The translations under genes and the position numbers were made by a program. The notes below the pieces were generated by a model, which saw only the letters and a list, made by a program, of their open reading frames with translations, ran no database searches and had not been told where the DNA came from. Below are positions 17,735-27,400 of a DNA stretch of 64,000 nucleotides, piece after piece. Where the stretch lies: positions 620,001 to 684,000 of the forward strand of contig NZ_JAUSXG010000001.1 of assembly GCF_030815855.1 (NCBI RefSeq), written 5' to 3'. How positions within the stretch are numbered: position 1 is the first letter of the stretch; each line of letters starts with the position of its first letter. Origin of the DNA: Variovorax paradoxus. Its GTDB lineage: Bacteria; Pseudomonadota; Gammaproteobacteria; Burkholderiales; Burkholderiaceae_C.

Positions 17735-18562
17735 TCAGTCGATCTTGTCGCTATCGAGCTTGAAGTCGCGCGTCTGGAATCCCGAAGCCGTATTCGGCCC
17801 GTACCACTTGACGAAGATCTTCTGTGCTTCGCCCGACTTCTCGAGCTCGCGCAGCGTGTCGTCCACCACGGCCTTCAGGCCGCTCTCGCCCTTCTTGATG
17901 CCGATGGCCAGCGCCTCGGTGCTCAGGTTCTGCTTGAGCACCACATACTTGGCCTTCTGCGGGCCGAGCTTGGCGTAGCTGCGCAGCAGCGCGGCTTCGT
18001 CGTCCACATAGCCCACGCCCTTGCCCTGCTGCAGCGCCTGGAAGGCCTGCTGGCTCGTATCGAAGGTCACGACCTCGGCGGTGGGCACGGCCTTGCGGAT
18101 GTTCGGCTCCTGCGTGCCGCCGCGAATGGTCAGCACCTTCTTGCCGGCGAGCTGCGGCACGTCGGTGATGCCGCTGTCTTTTTTCACGATGGCCTTCTGG
18201 CCCGTCACGAAAGTGGTGAGAGAAAAGTCGATCTGCGCCTCGCGCTCCTTGTTGTGCGTGAGGCCGGCGGCCACCAGGTCAACGTGGCCCTGCTGCAGCT
18301 CGGGAATGCGTGCGGCCACGGCGATCTGCTTGAGCACCGGCTTCACGCCAATCTTCTTCGCGATGGCGTTCACCAGGTCGACTTCGTAGCCGACGATCTG
18401 GCGCGTCTTGGGATCGATGAAGGTCGCGGGTTCGTCGGTGCCGAGCACGCCGACCACGAGTTCGCCCTTTTTCTTGATGTCGGCGAGCTGGTCCGCGTGG
18501 GCGGCGATGCCCGTCAGCAGGGCGGAGGCGGCAAGGGCCGCGGCAATCAAATTCAAGCGCAT
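17735..18562 (-). CDS. Amino acid ABC transporter substrate-binding protein
   Basis: The 275-residue periplasmic protein has a Sec signal peptide (LIAAALAASALLTGIAAHA) and then an SBP_bac_3 domain. Visible landmarks are GELVVGVLGTDEPATFIDP, GYEVDLVNAIAKKIG and the closing WYGPNTASGF. It is the first gene of the four-gene importer. The DFSLTTF and DDEAALL segments line the ligand cleft in relatives binding glutamate, glutamine or cystine; the actual ligand is not decided by sequence alone. Confidence 0.92.
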   Translation of the reverse strand: MRLNLIAAALAASALLTGIAAHADQLADIKKKGELVVGVLGTDEPATFIDPKTRQIVGYEVDLVNAIAKKIGVKPVLKQIAVAARIPELQQGHVDLVAAGLTHNKEREAQIDFSLTTFVTGQKAIVKKDSGITDVPQLAGKKVLTIRGGTQEPNIRKAVPTAEVVTFDTSQQAFQALQQGKGVGYVDDEAALLRSYAKLGPQKAKYVVLKQNLSTEALAIGIKKGESGLKAVVDDTLRELEKSGEAQKIFVKWYGPNTASGFQTRDFKLDSDKID

Positions 18563-18611
18563 GTTCTTCTCCTTCTTGGAAACAAGGACGGCACCATATC
18601 AATAAAACCGT

Positions 18612-18645
18612 GGATTATTAAATCCTCAATCGACATATGCATATG
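18612..18645. promoter_or_regulatory. Two palindromes in the binding-protein/hemoglobin divergent region
   Basis: GGATT-ATTA-AATCC lies at 18612-18625 and the perfect 12-bp palindrome CATATGCATATG at 18634-18645. Both sit 50-85 bp upstream of the substrate-binding gene and about 90-125 bp upstream of the truncated hemoglobin. They fall in an unusually A/T-rich stretch, so a promoter with regulator sites is likely. No regulator can be named. Confidence 0.4.
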
Positions 18646-18735
18646 GGTGCCCGAATGGTCCTGATGCCGGTACTGGCTTCGCGAGAATTCAGTTGGCGTG
18701 CGGGCCGCGGAGGCTGCTGGAGGGATACTCCCGCC

Positions 18736-19158
18736 ATGCAGATTCACGAAAAGCCTCCCGTCGACACCCCCTTCGAATGGATCGGCGGCGAACCCAAGGT
18801 GCAGGCGCTGGTCGACCGCTTCTACGACCTGATGGAACTCGAGCCGGCCTATGCGCAATTGCGCGCGGTGCACGGCACCAGCCTCGAGAATGCGCGCCAG
18901 CGCCTCTTCTGGTTCCTGTGCGGCTGGCTCGGTGGGCCGCAGCACTACACCGACCGCTTCGGCCACCCGATGCTGCGCGCGCGGCATCTGCCGCAGAGCA
19001 TCGGCGGGCACAGCATCGGCATCAAGGAGCGAGACCAGTGGCTGGCCTGCATGGACCAGGCGATGGGCGAAACGGGTGTGCCCGAAGGGTTGCGCGCTCG
19101 GCTTCGCGATTCGTTCTTCCAGACCGCGGACTGGATGCGAAACCGTGGTGAGCAATAA
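18736..19158 (+). CDS. Group II truncated hemoglobin
   Basis: The protein has 140 residues from ATG 18736; the earlier in-frame ATG at 18637 would put the promoter region into the protein. The trHb fold is recognisable from VDRFYDLME (B10 tyrosine), FWFLCGWLGGPQHYTDRFGHP, the proximal histidine in RARHLPQSIG, and the G-helix tryptophan in KERDQWLACM that marks group II. Such proteins bind O2 and NO. The FAD-dependent reductase gene begins 33 bp downstream and could be its electron donor. Confidence 0.9.
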   Translation: MQIHEKPPVDTPFEWIGGEPKVQALVDRFYDLMELEPAYAQLRAVHGTSLENARQRLFWFLCGWLGGPQHYTDRFGHPMLRARHLPQSIGGHSIGIKERDQWLACMDQAMGETGVPEGLRARLRDSFFQTADWMRNRGEQ

Positions 19159-19191
19159 GACAGACAACGACTCCGAAAGAGACTCTCTTCA

Positions 19192-20415
19192 ATGAATTCA
19201 ATCGTCATCATCGGCGGCGGCCACGCCGCGGCCCAGCTTTGCGCGGGCCTGGCTGAAGCGGGGCAGGGCGCGCGCGTGCACCTGGTCTGCGAGGAGGCTT
19301 GCGAGCCGTACCACCGGCCGCCGCTGTCCAAGGCCTTTCTCAAGAGCGCCGAGGAAACCACGCAGCCGCACAAGGCCGCCGATTGGTACCGTGACGCGGG
19401 CATCACGCTGCACCTGGGCGATGCGGCGGTGGCCATCGACCGCGAGGCGCACACCGTCACGCTGCATTCGGGCGCCGTCTTGCCGTGGGAGCGGCTGGTG
19501 CTGGCCACGGGCACGCGCGCACGCCAGATGCCCGACCTGAAGCCGGGGCTGGAAAACGTCGCGAGCCTGCGCGCCGCCGACGAAGCGCATCGCCTGCGCG
19601 CGCGGCTCGCCGATGCGCAGCAGGTCACGGTGCTGGGCGGCGGCTTCATCGGGCTCGAAGTGGCGGCCACGGCCAACGCGCTCGGCAAGCGCGTGCAGGT
19701 GATCGAAAGCGCGCCGCGCCTGCTGGGGCGCGCCGTGTCGCCCGAGCTGTCGGCCCATGTGCTCGCCACGCATCGCGCGGCGGGCATCGACGTCGTGCTT
19801 GGCGCGCGTACTGGCGCGTTCGAGATCGAAGGCGACCGCTTGCTGTCGATCCAGGTCGATGGTGCGAAGCAGCCCGTGGACCTGCTGCTGCTCGGCATCG
19901 GCGCCGTGCCTGAAACCGCCTTGGCGCAGGCCGCGGGCATCGAGTGCGCGGACGGCATCGTGGTCGATGCCCACATGCAGACCAGCGCGGCCGACGTGCT
20001 CGCAGTGGGCGACTGCACGCGCTTTCCCGATCGCCGCGCGGGCCGCGCGCTGCGGCTCGAGTCGGTGCAGAACGCGAACGACCAGGCACGCACGGCGGTG
20101 GCGACGTTGACCGGCGCCGCGCGGCCGCACGACGCGGTGCCGTGGTTCTGGTCGGATCAGGGCGGCCTGCGGCTGCAGATGGTCGGACTGATGCCGGCCG
20201 AAGGCACGCCGGCGCTGGCCAGCGTGCGACGCGCCGGGCCCAAGCCCGATGCGTTCTCACTGTTCCACTATGTGGATGGGCAGCTGGTGTGCGTCGAATC
20301 GGTCAACGCGCCGGTCGATCACATGATGAGCCGCAAGCTGCTCGAAGCGGGCCGCAGCCCGGATGCGGTGGCGGTAGCGGATGCGTCGGTCCCGCTGAAA
20401 AACCACCTCTCGTAA
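19192..20415 (+). CDS. FAD-dependent ferredoxin-reductase-like oxidoreductase
   Basis: The 407-residue flavoprotein has an N-terminal FAD-binding Rossmann motif (IVIIGGGHAAAQLCAGL), the rhodocoxin/putidaredoxin reductase hallmark YHRPPLSK, a second NAD(P)H-binding Rossmann fold near residue 145 (VTVLGGGFIGLEVAA), the FAD motif VLAVGDC and a C-terminal reductase domain ending in APVDHMMSRKLLE. It would pass electrons from NAD(P)H to a ferredoxin or heme protein. Its neighbour is a truncated hemoglobin, so a reduction partnership is plausible but not shown. Confidence 0.88.
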   Translation: MNSIVIIGGGHAAAQLCAGLAEAGQGARVHLVCEEACEPYHRPPLSKAFLKSAEETTQPHKAADWYRDAGITLHLGDAAVAIDREAHTVTLHSGAVLPWERLVLATGTRARQMPDLKPGLENVASLRAADEAHRLRARLADAQQVTVLGGGFIGLEVAATANALGKRVQVIESAPRLLGRAVSPELSAHVLATHRAAGIDVVLGARTGAFEIEGDRLLSIQVDGAKQPVDLLLLGIGAVPETALAQAAGIECADGIVVDAHMQTSAADVLAVGDCTRFPDRRAGRALRLESVQNANDQARTAVATLTGAARPHDAVPWFWSDQGGLRLQMVGLMPAEGTPALASVRRAGPKPDAFSLFHYVDGQLVCVESVNAPVDHMMSRKLLEAGRSPDAVAVADASVPLKNHLS

Positions 20416-20436
20416 GCCGTAGCGCGGCGTTCAGGG

Positions 20437-21096
20437 TCAGCGCCGCGCCGGCGCAAGCAGCACCACCAGGGCGCCCGCACCGCCCTCGGCCGGCTTGGCC
20501 TGCACGAAGGCCAGCACCTCGTTCTTCTGGATGAGCCACCGCTGCGTCTTGGTCTTGAGCACCGGCTGCTTGCCGGGTGAACCCAGGCCCTTGCCGTGCA
20601 CCACGCGCACGCAGCGCAACCCCTGCTTGTAGGCATTGCGAATGAAGCCGCCGAGCGCCTCGCGCGCTTCGTCGCTGCGCAGGCCGTGCAGGTCGACTTG
20701 CGCCTGGATGCTCCAGTCGCCCTTGCGCAGCCGCGCGGTCACGTCGGTGCCGATGCCTGGGCGGCGAAAGCTCATGGCGTCGTCGACGTCGAGCAGGGTC
20801 GTCACGTCGAATTCGTCGGAGAGCGATTCGCGCAGCACGCGCTGTTCGTCGAGCTGATGCTGCACCGGAATGGGCGCCGGCGGCTCGGGCGCGAGCGGCA
20901 CCACGGCCGCCTTGCGGCGAAGCGGCTCCGTGGCGCCGATGGCGCGCGTGAACAGGTCTTTTTCGGCGGCGCGCTTGCGCTCCGCCGCGGCCTTGGCGGC
21001 TGCGGCGGCCGCTTCGCGCTCGCGGGTTTCGGCCAGCATGCGCTGCACCTGCTTCAGGTCTGCCAGGTTCTTGATGGGCGGTGTGCGGGAGGCCAT
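20437..21096 (-). CDS. Smr domain protein
   Basis: The 219-residue protein has an alanine- and lysine-rich coiled coil at the N-terminus (about residues 20-50) and a C-terminal Smr domain: VDLHGLRSDEAREALGGFI, VRVVHGKGLGSPGKQPVLK and GALVVLLAPARR. Smr domains are nicking nucleases or nucleic-acid binders related to the MutS2 tail; recent work on relatives points to collided-ribosome mRNA cleavage. The start codon overlaps the radC stop by one base (TGATG), so the two are translationally coupled. Confidence 0.9.
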   Translation of the reverse strand: MASRTPPIKNLADLKQVQRMLAETREREAAAAAAKAAAERKRAAEKDLFTRAIGATEPLRRKAAVVPLAPEPPAPIPVQHQLDEQRVLRESLSDEFDVTTLLDVDDAMSFRRPGIGTDVTARLRKGDWSIQAQVDLHGLRSDEAREALGGFIRNAYKQGLRCVRVVHGKGLGSPGKQPVLKTKTQRWLIQKNEVLAFVQAKPAEGGAGALVVLLAPARR

Positions 21097-21773
21097 CAGA
21101 GCAGCCCTTTCTCGGCCATCGAAAAGCTCTGGCCGGCGCTGACGATCACGTGGTCGAGCACGCGCACGTCGATCAGCGAGAGCGCGGCCCTGAGCGTTTG
21201 CGTCAGCGATTCATCGGCACGCGAGGGCTCGATGCTGCCGCTGGGGTGGTTGTGCGAAAGCACCACGGCCGCCGCGTGGTGGTGCAGCGCACGCGTGACC
21301 ACCTCGCGCGGGTACACGCTGGTCTGCGAGAGCGTTCCGCGAAACAGCTCTTCGAGCACGATCAACCGGTGCTGCGCATCGAGAAACAGCACCGCAAACA
21401 CCTCGTACGGGCGAGAGCCGATGTGCATCTGAAGATATTCCTTCACGGCTCCGGGCGAGTCGAACACCGTGCGCTCCTTCAGGCGCTCGGCCATGGCCCG
21501 GCGCGCCAGTTCGAGCACCGCGATGAGCTCGGCGCGCTTGGCGTCGCCGCCCATGCCCTTGATCACCTTCAGGTCTTCGGCGCCGGTCTGCAGCAGCCCC
21601 GCAAGGCCGCCGAAGTGGTCGAGCAGTTCCTGCGCGAGCTGGAGCACGTTTTTTCCCGCCACGCCCGTACGCAGCAGCAACGCCAGCAGTTCGGCGTCGG
21701 CCAGCGCGGCGGCGCCTCGCGCGATGAGTTTTTCGCGCGGGCGGGCGTGGGCGGGGAGATCCTTGAATGCCAT
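21096..21773 (-). CDS. radC: RadC family JAMM-domain protein
   Basis: The 225-residue protein has an N-terminal helix-hairpin-helix-like UPF0758 segment ([32 protein letters not shown]) and a C-terminal JAMM metalloprotease-like domain. The zinc motif [14 protein letters not shown] is intact and the partner glutamate is in [10 protein letters not shown]. The name RadC comes from an early mapping error and a DNA repair role is unproven. It is coupled to the Smr gene by a one-base overlap. Confidence 0.93.
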   Translation of the reverse strand: MAFKDLPAHARPREKLIARGAAALADAELLALLLRTGVAGKNVLQLAQELLDHFGGLAGLLQTGAEDLKVIKGMGGDAKRAELIAVLELARRAMAERLKERTVFDSPGAVKEYLQMHIGSRPYEVFAVLFLDAQHRLIVLEELFRGTLSQTSVYPREVVTRALHHHAAAVVLSHNHPSGSIEPSRADESLTQTLRAALSLIDVRVLDHVIVSAGQSFSMAEKGLL

Positions 21774-21882
21774 CGAAAACCTGGGTGAAACCTTGAAAGA
21801 GCGGGTGGAAGCCCCGGCTCCTTAAAATGCAGTCCAGTTTATCGGGACACCCATCTTGTCTTTGCCTACCTCCGCTGCACCC

Positions 21883-22326
21883 ATGTCCCACGTCGTGACT
21901 TCCGGCTCGTTCCTGACCCTGCATTACCGGCTGGCCGGTCCTGCGGGCGACATCATCAACACCTTCGCCGACAAACCCGCGACCCTGTCGCTGGGCACCG
22001 GCGAGCTTTCGCCCGCCATGGAGCAGCGGCTCATGGGCCTGGAAGAGGGCACGCACGCCACCTTCGAATTGCCGGCCGGCGAGGCTTTCGGCGAGCGCAA
22101 CCCCGAAATGCAGCAATGGGTGGCCAGGAAGCTGCTGGCCCAGATGGGCGACCCCGACGAGCAGTACGCAACCGGCGACGTGGTGCAGTTCCCCACGCCG
22201 GACGGCACGGGCAGCTACGCGGGCGCGGTGGTCGAATCGAACGAAACCGCGGTGCGCTTCGACTTCAACCATCCGCTGGCCGGGCAACCCGTGACCTTCG
22301 AGGTGCGGCTCATAGGCGTGCTATGA
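21883..22326 (+). CDS. FKBP-type peptidyl-prolyl cis-trans isomerase (SlpA-like)
   Basis: The protein has 147 residues from ATG 21883; a TTG at 21856 would add nine residues. The FKBP/SlyD fold shows in [19 protein letters not shown], the [22 protein letters not shown] core and [16 protein letters not shown], with the insert-in-flap domain in the middle. The last segment is [20 protein letters not shown]. It is a cytosolic prolyl isomerase/chaperone. Its stop overlaps the ispH start (ATGA), an arrangement also known from E. coli, where fkpB precedes ispH. Confidence 0.92.
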   Translation: MSHVVTSGSFLTLHYRLAGPAGDIINTFADKPATLSLGTGELSPAMEQRLMGLEEGTHATFELPAGEAFGERNPEMQQWVARKLLAQMGDPDEQYATGDVVQFPTPDGTGSYAGAVVESNETAVRFDFNHPLAGQPVTFEVRLIGVL

Positions 22327-23291
22327 ACAAAGGCCTCGAAGAAGTCATCCTTGCCGAGCCGCGCGGTTTTTGCGCGGGCGTGGATCGCGCCATCGAGATC
22401 GTCGAGCGCGCTCTTGCCAAGTTCGGCGCGCCGATCTACGTGCGCCACGAGATCGTGCACAACACCTACGTGGTGAACGAACTCAAGGCCAAGGGGGCGA
22501 TCTTCATCGAAGACCTGGCCGACGTGCCGCCCGGCGCCACGCTGGTGTTCAGCGCCCACGGCGTGAGCAAGGCGGTGCAGCAAGAGGCGCGCGACCGCGG
22601 CTTCGACGTTTTCGATGCCACCTGCCCGCTGGTGACCAAGGTGCACGTCGAGGTCGCCAAGCTCGCCAAGGAAGGCTACGAGTTCATCATGATCGGCCAC
22701 AAGGGGCACCCCGAGGTCGAGGGCACCATGGGCCAGCTCTCGAGCGGCATCCACCTGGTGGAAGACGTGGAAGACGTGGCAAAGGTGTCGCCCGGCCAGA
22801 CCGAAAAGCTCGCCGTCGTGACGCAGACCACGCTCAGCGTGGACGATGCCGCCGAAATCGCGGCGGCCGTGCGCGCGCGCTTTCCGAAGGTGCGCGAGCC
22901 CAAGCAGCAGGACATCTGCTACGCCACCCAGAACCGCCAGGACGCGGTGAAGATCATGAGCCCGCAGGTCGACCTCGTGATCGTGGTCGGCAGCCCCACC
23001 AGTTCCAACAGCAACCGGCTGCGCGAACTGGCCGAGCGCCTGGGCACCGAAAGCTACATGGTCGATTCGGCCGACGAGCTCAAGCCGGAGTGGTTCGAAG
23101 GCAAGGGCCGGATCGGCCTCACGGCCGGCGCCTCGGCGCCTGAAGTGCTGGTGCGCGAAGTGATCGAGCGCGTGCGGGCGCTCGGCGCGGTGTCGGTCCG
23201 CAAGATGGACGGCATCGAGGAAACCATCAAGTTCCCGCTGCCCAAGGGCCTCAAGCTCGACGACATTCCTCCGCCGGGACACATCTCTTGA
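22323..23291 (+). CDS. ispH: 4-hydroxy-3-methylbut-2-enyl diphosphate reductase
   Basis: The protein has 322 residues from ATG 22323; the longer frame upstream reads through the FKBP gene. It is the last enzyme of the MEP isoprenoid pathway, converting HMBPP to IPP and DMAPP with a [4Fe-4S] cluster. The three cluster cysteines are visible in [11 protein letters not shown] (C17), [12 protein letters not shown] and [11 protein letters not shown]. The substrate-binding motifs [14 protein letters not shown] and [12 protein letters not shown] are also present. The protein ends in PPPGHIS. Confidence 0.96.
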   Translation: MNKGLEEVILAEPRGFCAGVDRAIEIVERALAKFGAPIYVRHEIVHNTYVVNELKAKGAIFIEDLADVPPGATLVFSAHGVSKAVQQEARDRGFDVFDATCPLVTKVHVEVAKLAKEGYEFIMIGHKGHPEVEGTMGQLSSGIHLVEDVEDVAKVSPGQTEKLAVVTQTTLSVDDAAEIAAAVRARFPKVREPKQQDICYATQNRQDAVKIMSPQVDLVIVVGSPTSSNSNRLRELAERLGTESYMVDSADELKPEWFEGKGRIGLTAGASAPEVLVREVIERVRALGAVSVRKMDGIEETIKFPLPKGLKLDDIPPPGHIS

Positions 23292-24250
23292 ACAATCAAA
23301 CGACGAACTGGCGCCTTGAAATGGAGAGCGCTTCCCGCAGGCTGCGTGAACGCTCGGGCGGTTTCCTGCGCGAAACCCCGCTCTGGAAGCTGCCGGCTTC
23401 CGCCTTTGGGATCGAGGTGCCGGGCGTGGAGGTCTGGCTCAAGCTCGAGCACATGCAGGTCAGCGGCAGCTTCAAGGCGCGCGGCATGATGAACCGCTTG
23501 CTGGCCAACGACATTCCCGAAAGCGGCGTGGTCGTGGCTTCGGGCGGCAATGCGGGCATTGCGACCGCGGCAGCGGCCAAGGCCCTGGGCGTGCGCTGCC
23601 AGGTGTTCCTGCCGGGCGTCTCGCCCGAAGCCAAGCGCGCCCGGCTGCGGGCGCTTGGCGCCGAAGTGGTGGTGGTCGGCGAGCTGTATCCCGACGCGCT
23701 GGCCGCTTGCCTGGTCCGCCAGAAGGAAAGCGGCGCCTTGCTGACCCATGCCTACGACCAGCCCGAAGTCGTGGCCGGCGCCGGCACGCTGGGGGTAGAG
23801 ATCGAAGCGCAGGGCGGCCTGCCCGACTCCGTGCTTGTGAGCGTGGGCGGCGGCGGCCTGATCGGCGGCCTCGCCGGATGGTTCGAAAATCGCGCCCGCG
23901 TGGTGGCGCTCGAGCCCGAAAAAGCGCCGACGCTGTTCCGTGCCCGCCAAGCCGGCGAGCCGGTTGATGTCGACGTGGGTGGCATTGCCGCCGATTCGCT
24001 CGGCGCGCGCCGCATCGGCGCCATTTCCTGGGAAATTACCCAGAAATACGTGCAGCATGCGCTGCTGCTGTCCGACGAGTCCATCCGCGCCGCACAGCAG
24101 TGGCTGTGGAAGGAACTGAAGCTCGCGGTGGAGCCCGCCGCCGCGCTGCCGCTGGCGGCGCTGCAGACCGGCGCCTACCTGCCGCGCGAAGGCGAGAAAG
24201 TGTGCCTGATCGTCTGCGGCGCCAACGTCGATCCGGCTACGGTCGCCTGA
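23288..24250 (+). CDS. Threonine/serine dehydratase (PLP fold type II)
   Basis: The 320-residue protein starts at the TTG at 23288, overlapping the ispH stop (TTGA); an ATG twelve codons in is the alternative. The PLP lysine is in [11 protein letters not shown]. The cofactor phosphate loop is [13 protein letters not shown] and the substrate loop [15 protein letters not shown]. The C-terminal part lacks an ACT regulatory domain, so it resembles catabolic or serine/threonine ammonia-lyases rather than IlvA. Substrate choice is not certain. Confidence 0.87.
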   Translation: MNNQTTNWRLEMESASRRLRERSGGFLRETPLWKLPASAFGIEVPGVEVWLKLEHMQVSGSFKARGMMNRLLANDIPESGVVVASGGNAGIATAAAAKALGVRCQVFLPGVSPEAKRARLRALGAEVVVVGELYPDALAACLVRQKESGALLTHAYDQPEVVAGAGTLGVEIEAQGGLPDSVLVSVGGGGLIGGLAGWFENRARVVALEPEKAPTLFRARQAGEPVDVDVGGIAADSLGARRIGAISWEITQKYVQHALLLSDESIRAAQQWLWKELKLAVEPAAALPLAALQTGAYLPREGEKVCLIVCGANVDPATVA

Positions 24251-24369
24251 CCCTCCGATTTGAAGCAGGCGGAGGCGGCCGCCGCCGGGCCGCCCCAAGG
24301 CGAGCCGCGCCTCCCCCTGGGGGGGTGGAGAATTACACGAAGCGCAGCGAAGTGAAAAGCCGGGGGGCC

Positions 24370-24771
24370 CTATTTCTCGCAGTTCACCATCCACGACACG
24401 CCGAACTTGTCGGTCAGCATGCCGAAGCCGACGGCCCAGAACTGCGGGCCGTACGGCATCGTGACCTCGCCGCCCTCGGCCAGCGCGTCGAAGAGCTTTT
24501 TTCCTTCGTCCACATTGTTGCCCTGCACCGAGAGCGAAAAGCCCTTGTAGCCTTCGAACGCCACGCCCGGCGGCATGTCGGAAGCCATCAGCTGGTGGCC
24601 TCGGGCTTCCAGCGTGGCGTGCATGATCTTGCCCTTGTAGGCATCGGGCGTTTCGGCGCCCATGGGGCTTTCGCCGAAGGTCATGCTGAAGATGACCTTG
24701 CCGCCCAGCGCCTTGGCGTAGAAGGCCAGTGCCTCGGCCGCGTTGCCGTTGAATGTCAGATAGGCTTGCAT
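24370..24771 (-). CDS. VOC family protein (PhnB/glyoxalase-like)
   Basis: The 133-residue protein starts at ATG 24771. It has the two-repeat VOC fold seen in PhnB-like proteins: MQAYLTFNGNAAEALAFYAKALGG at the N-terminus, HATLEARGHQLMASDMPP in the middle and the closing KFGVSWMVNCEK. The role is unknown; members include metal-dependent lyases and resistance proteins. A second family member lies at 56941-57336. The 118-bp gap before its stop holds a GC-rich hairpin (CCTCCCCCTGGGGGGGTGG, 24311-24329). Confidence 0.88.
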   Translation of the reverse strand: MQAYLTFNGNAAEALAFYAKALGGKVIFSMTFGESPMGAETPDAYKGKIMHATLEARGHQLMASDMPPGVAFEGYKGFSLSVQGNNVDEGKKLFDALAEGGEVTMPYGPQFWAVGFGMLTDKFGVSWMVNCEK

Positions 24772-24819
24772 TGTTGTTTCCCCTTTGGTTGTCGAGGCCA
24801 AGATACTACGCCCGCCTAA

Positions 24820-26160
<1,341 letters not shown>

Positions 26161-26220
26161 CGCGCCCGGCGCTTCAAAAGCCCCGTTTTTGTCTGCTAGA
26201 ATCGCAGGCTCGACAGCACC

Positions 26221-26310
26221 GGAGAGGTGGCAGAGTGGTCGAATGTACCTGACTCGAAATCAGGCGTACTAGCGATAGTACCGAGGGTTCGAATCCCTCC
26301 CTCTCCTCCA
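26221..26310 (+). tRNA. tRNA-Ser (anticodon CGA)
   Basis: A 90-nt class II tRNA folds with acceptor stem GGAGAGG (26221-26227) pairing with CCTCTCC (26300-26306), anticodon stem CCTGA/TCAGG enclosing loop CTCGAAA (anticodon CGA, 26255-26257), a long variable arm (TACT...AGTA) and T arm GAGGG-TTCGAAT-CCCTC. The CCA end is encoded (26308-26310). The discriminator base is T where most bacterial serine tRNAs have G. It reads UCG codons. Confidence 0.96.
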
Positions 26311-26313
26311 AGA

Positions 26314-26340
26314 ATGGCCCCGCAAAGGGGCTATTTTTTT
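26314..26340 (+). terminator. Rho-independent terminator after tRNA-Ser
   Basis: The stem GGCCCC/GGGGCT round the loop GCAAA is followed by TATTTTTTT. It ends the serS-tRNA transcription unit. Confidence 0.85.
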
Positions 26341-26459
26341 GCCTGTTTCCCTCGGAATGCGGCCCGGCGTTCCAGAACGCGCCAGGGTCGAACCCTTGGA
26401 TCGCTCCATCGAAGGTAAGCAGGCCGTGCAAATGTGTATTGCGGGGCTACTATCCCGGA

Positions 26460-26993
26460 ATGCGCTTCGTTGTCCTCACCTTGCTGGTCATGGCCGCTGG
26501 CCCCATGGCTCAGGCTCAAGCCCAGCAGGTCTACCGCTGCGGCAACCAGTACAGCACCGAGTCGTGCGGCAAGGGCAAGGTGGTGGACGTCTCGCCGCCG
26601 GTACGCAATCTCGATTCGGCCGGTTCAGCCCAGGTGTTTCTGTGCGTGAGCAACAGCGGCGGTCGTTTCTGGTCGCCGGACCATTGCAGGGAGCGCGGTG
26701 CATTGGTGGAGCGGATAGAGGCTGTTCCCGGCGGCCTTTCGTGGGAGCAGCAGGTCCAGATTGCCGACCAGCAAACCCGGCAGGGCTACGCGGTGCAGCG
26801 CCAGGCGATGGAGCAGCGCGGCGCGGCGACGGCCGGCGTGACTGCTGGCGATTCTTCACGTTGCGCGCACTGGAACCAGCAGGTCGAGTACTACGACCGG
26901 CTGGCGCGACAGCCACAAAGCGGCGCCTCCCAGTCTTGGATCGCCGAGCGGCGCAAGGAAGCCAGGGACCAGCAATTCCGGGCGAGGTGCTGA
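26460..26993 (+). CDS. Secreted protein with DUF4124-like start
   Basis: The protein has 177 residues from ATG 26460, which gives a clean signal peptide (FVVLTLLVMAAGPMAQAQA). The mature start QQVYRCGNQYSTESCG resembles the DUF4124 type (QVYRC), with several cysteines that could form disulfides. The C-terminal half is glutamine- and arginine-rich and probably helical. Periplasmic or envelope location is likely; the function is unknown. Confidence 0.75.
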   Translation: MRFVVLTLLVMAAGPMAQAQAQQVYRCGNQYSTESCGKGKVVDVSPPVRNLDSAGSAQVFLCVSNSGGRFWSPDHCRERGALVERIEAVPGGLSWEQQVQIADQQTRQGYAVQRQAMEQRGAATAGVTAGDSSRCAHWNQQVEYYDRLARQPQSGASQSWIAERRKEARDQQFRARC

Positions 26994-27400
26994 CGTTCAA
27001 CGATCTCGCTGCGGGCGATTCCCGCCGCGAAGGTATTCACTCGCCTTCGCATGCTTCTGCCAGCGCGACAAAGTCGGGCAGCTTCATGCCATCGAAGTTC
27101 ACAAGTCCATACGCCGCTGTTCGACATCGGCAACGTGGTGATTACGCCAGCTGTGTTGGCATTCCTGGCAAAGCATGCATTTTTGCCCGGCGGCACTTGG
27201 TCGGAAGGCGCCCAGAGTTCAAGCATCGGGCGAGAGCGCAGACTTTCGTTTTCGGGCCCCGCGCCTCGCCGTGCCCTCGGGCGCTCCGCACCGGTTCTTT
27301 CCCGAAGCGGTGGCTTCGGCCCGTTAAGATCGCCACCTCTTCATGCCCGCATGCCGAGGGATTCCTGTAGTCGAATGAGAAAAAAAGGGCGGAGCGCCAC
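26994..27400 (+). other. Intergenic stretch with a possible decayed coding fragment
   Basis: No complete gene is seen in these 407 bp. One frame (about 27110-27230) reads PLFDIGNVVITPAVLAFLAKH, which resembles a short domain often written LFxLGxVVATPGALxxL in plasmid- and phage-related proteins, but no good start or full-length frame supports it. The promoter of the sensor kinase must lie in the last part. Confidence 0.3.

Noticed and set aside
27090..27240. Small gene with PLFDIGNVVITPAVLAFL
   Set aside because: The similarity to a short phage/plasmid domain is limited to about 25 residues and the frame lacks a convincing start and end. Kept only as a possible remnant.
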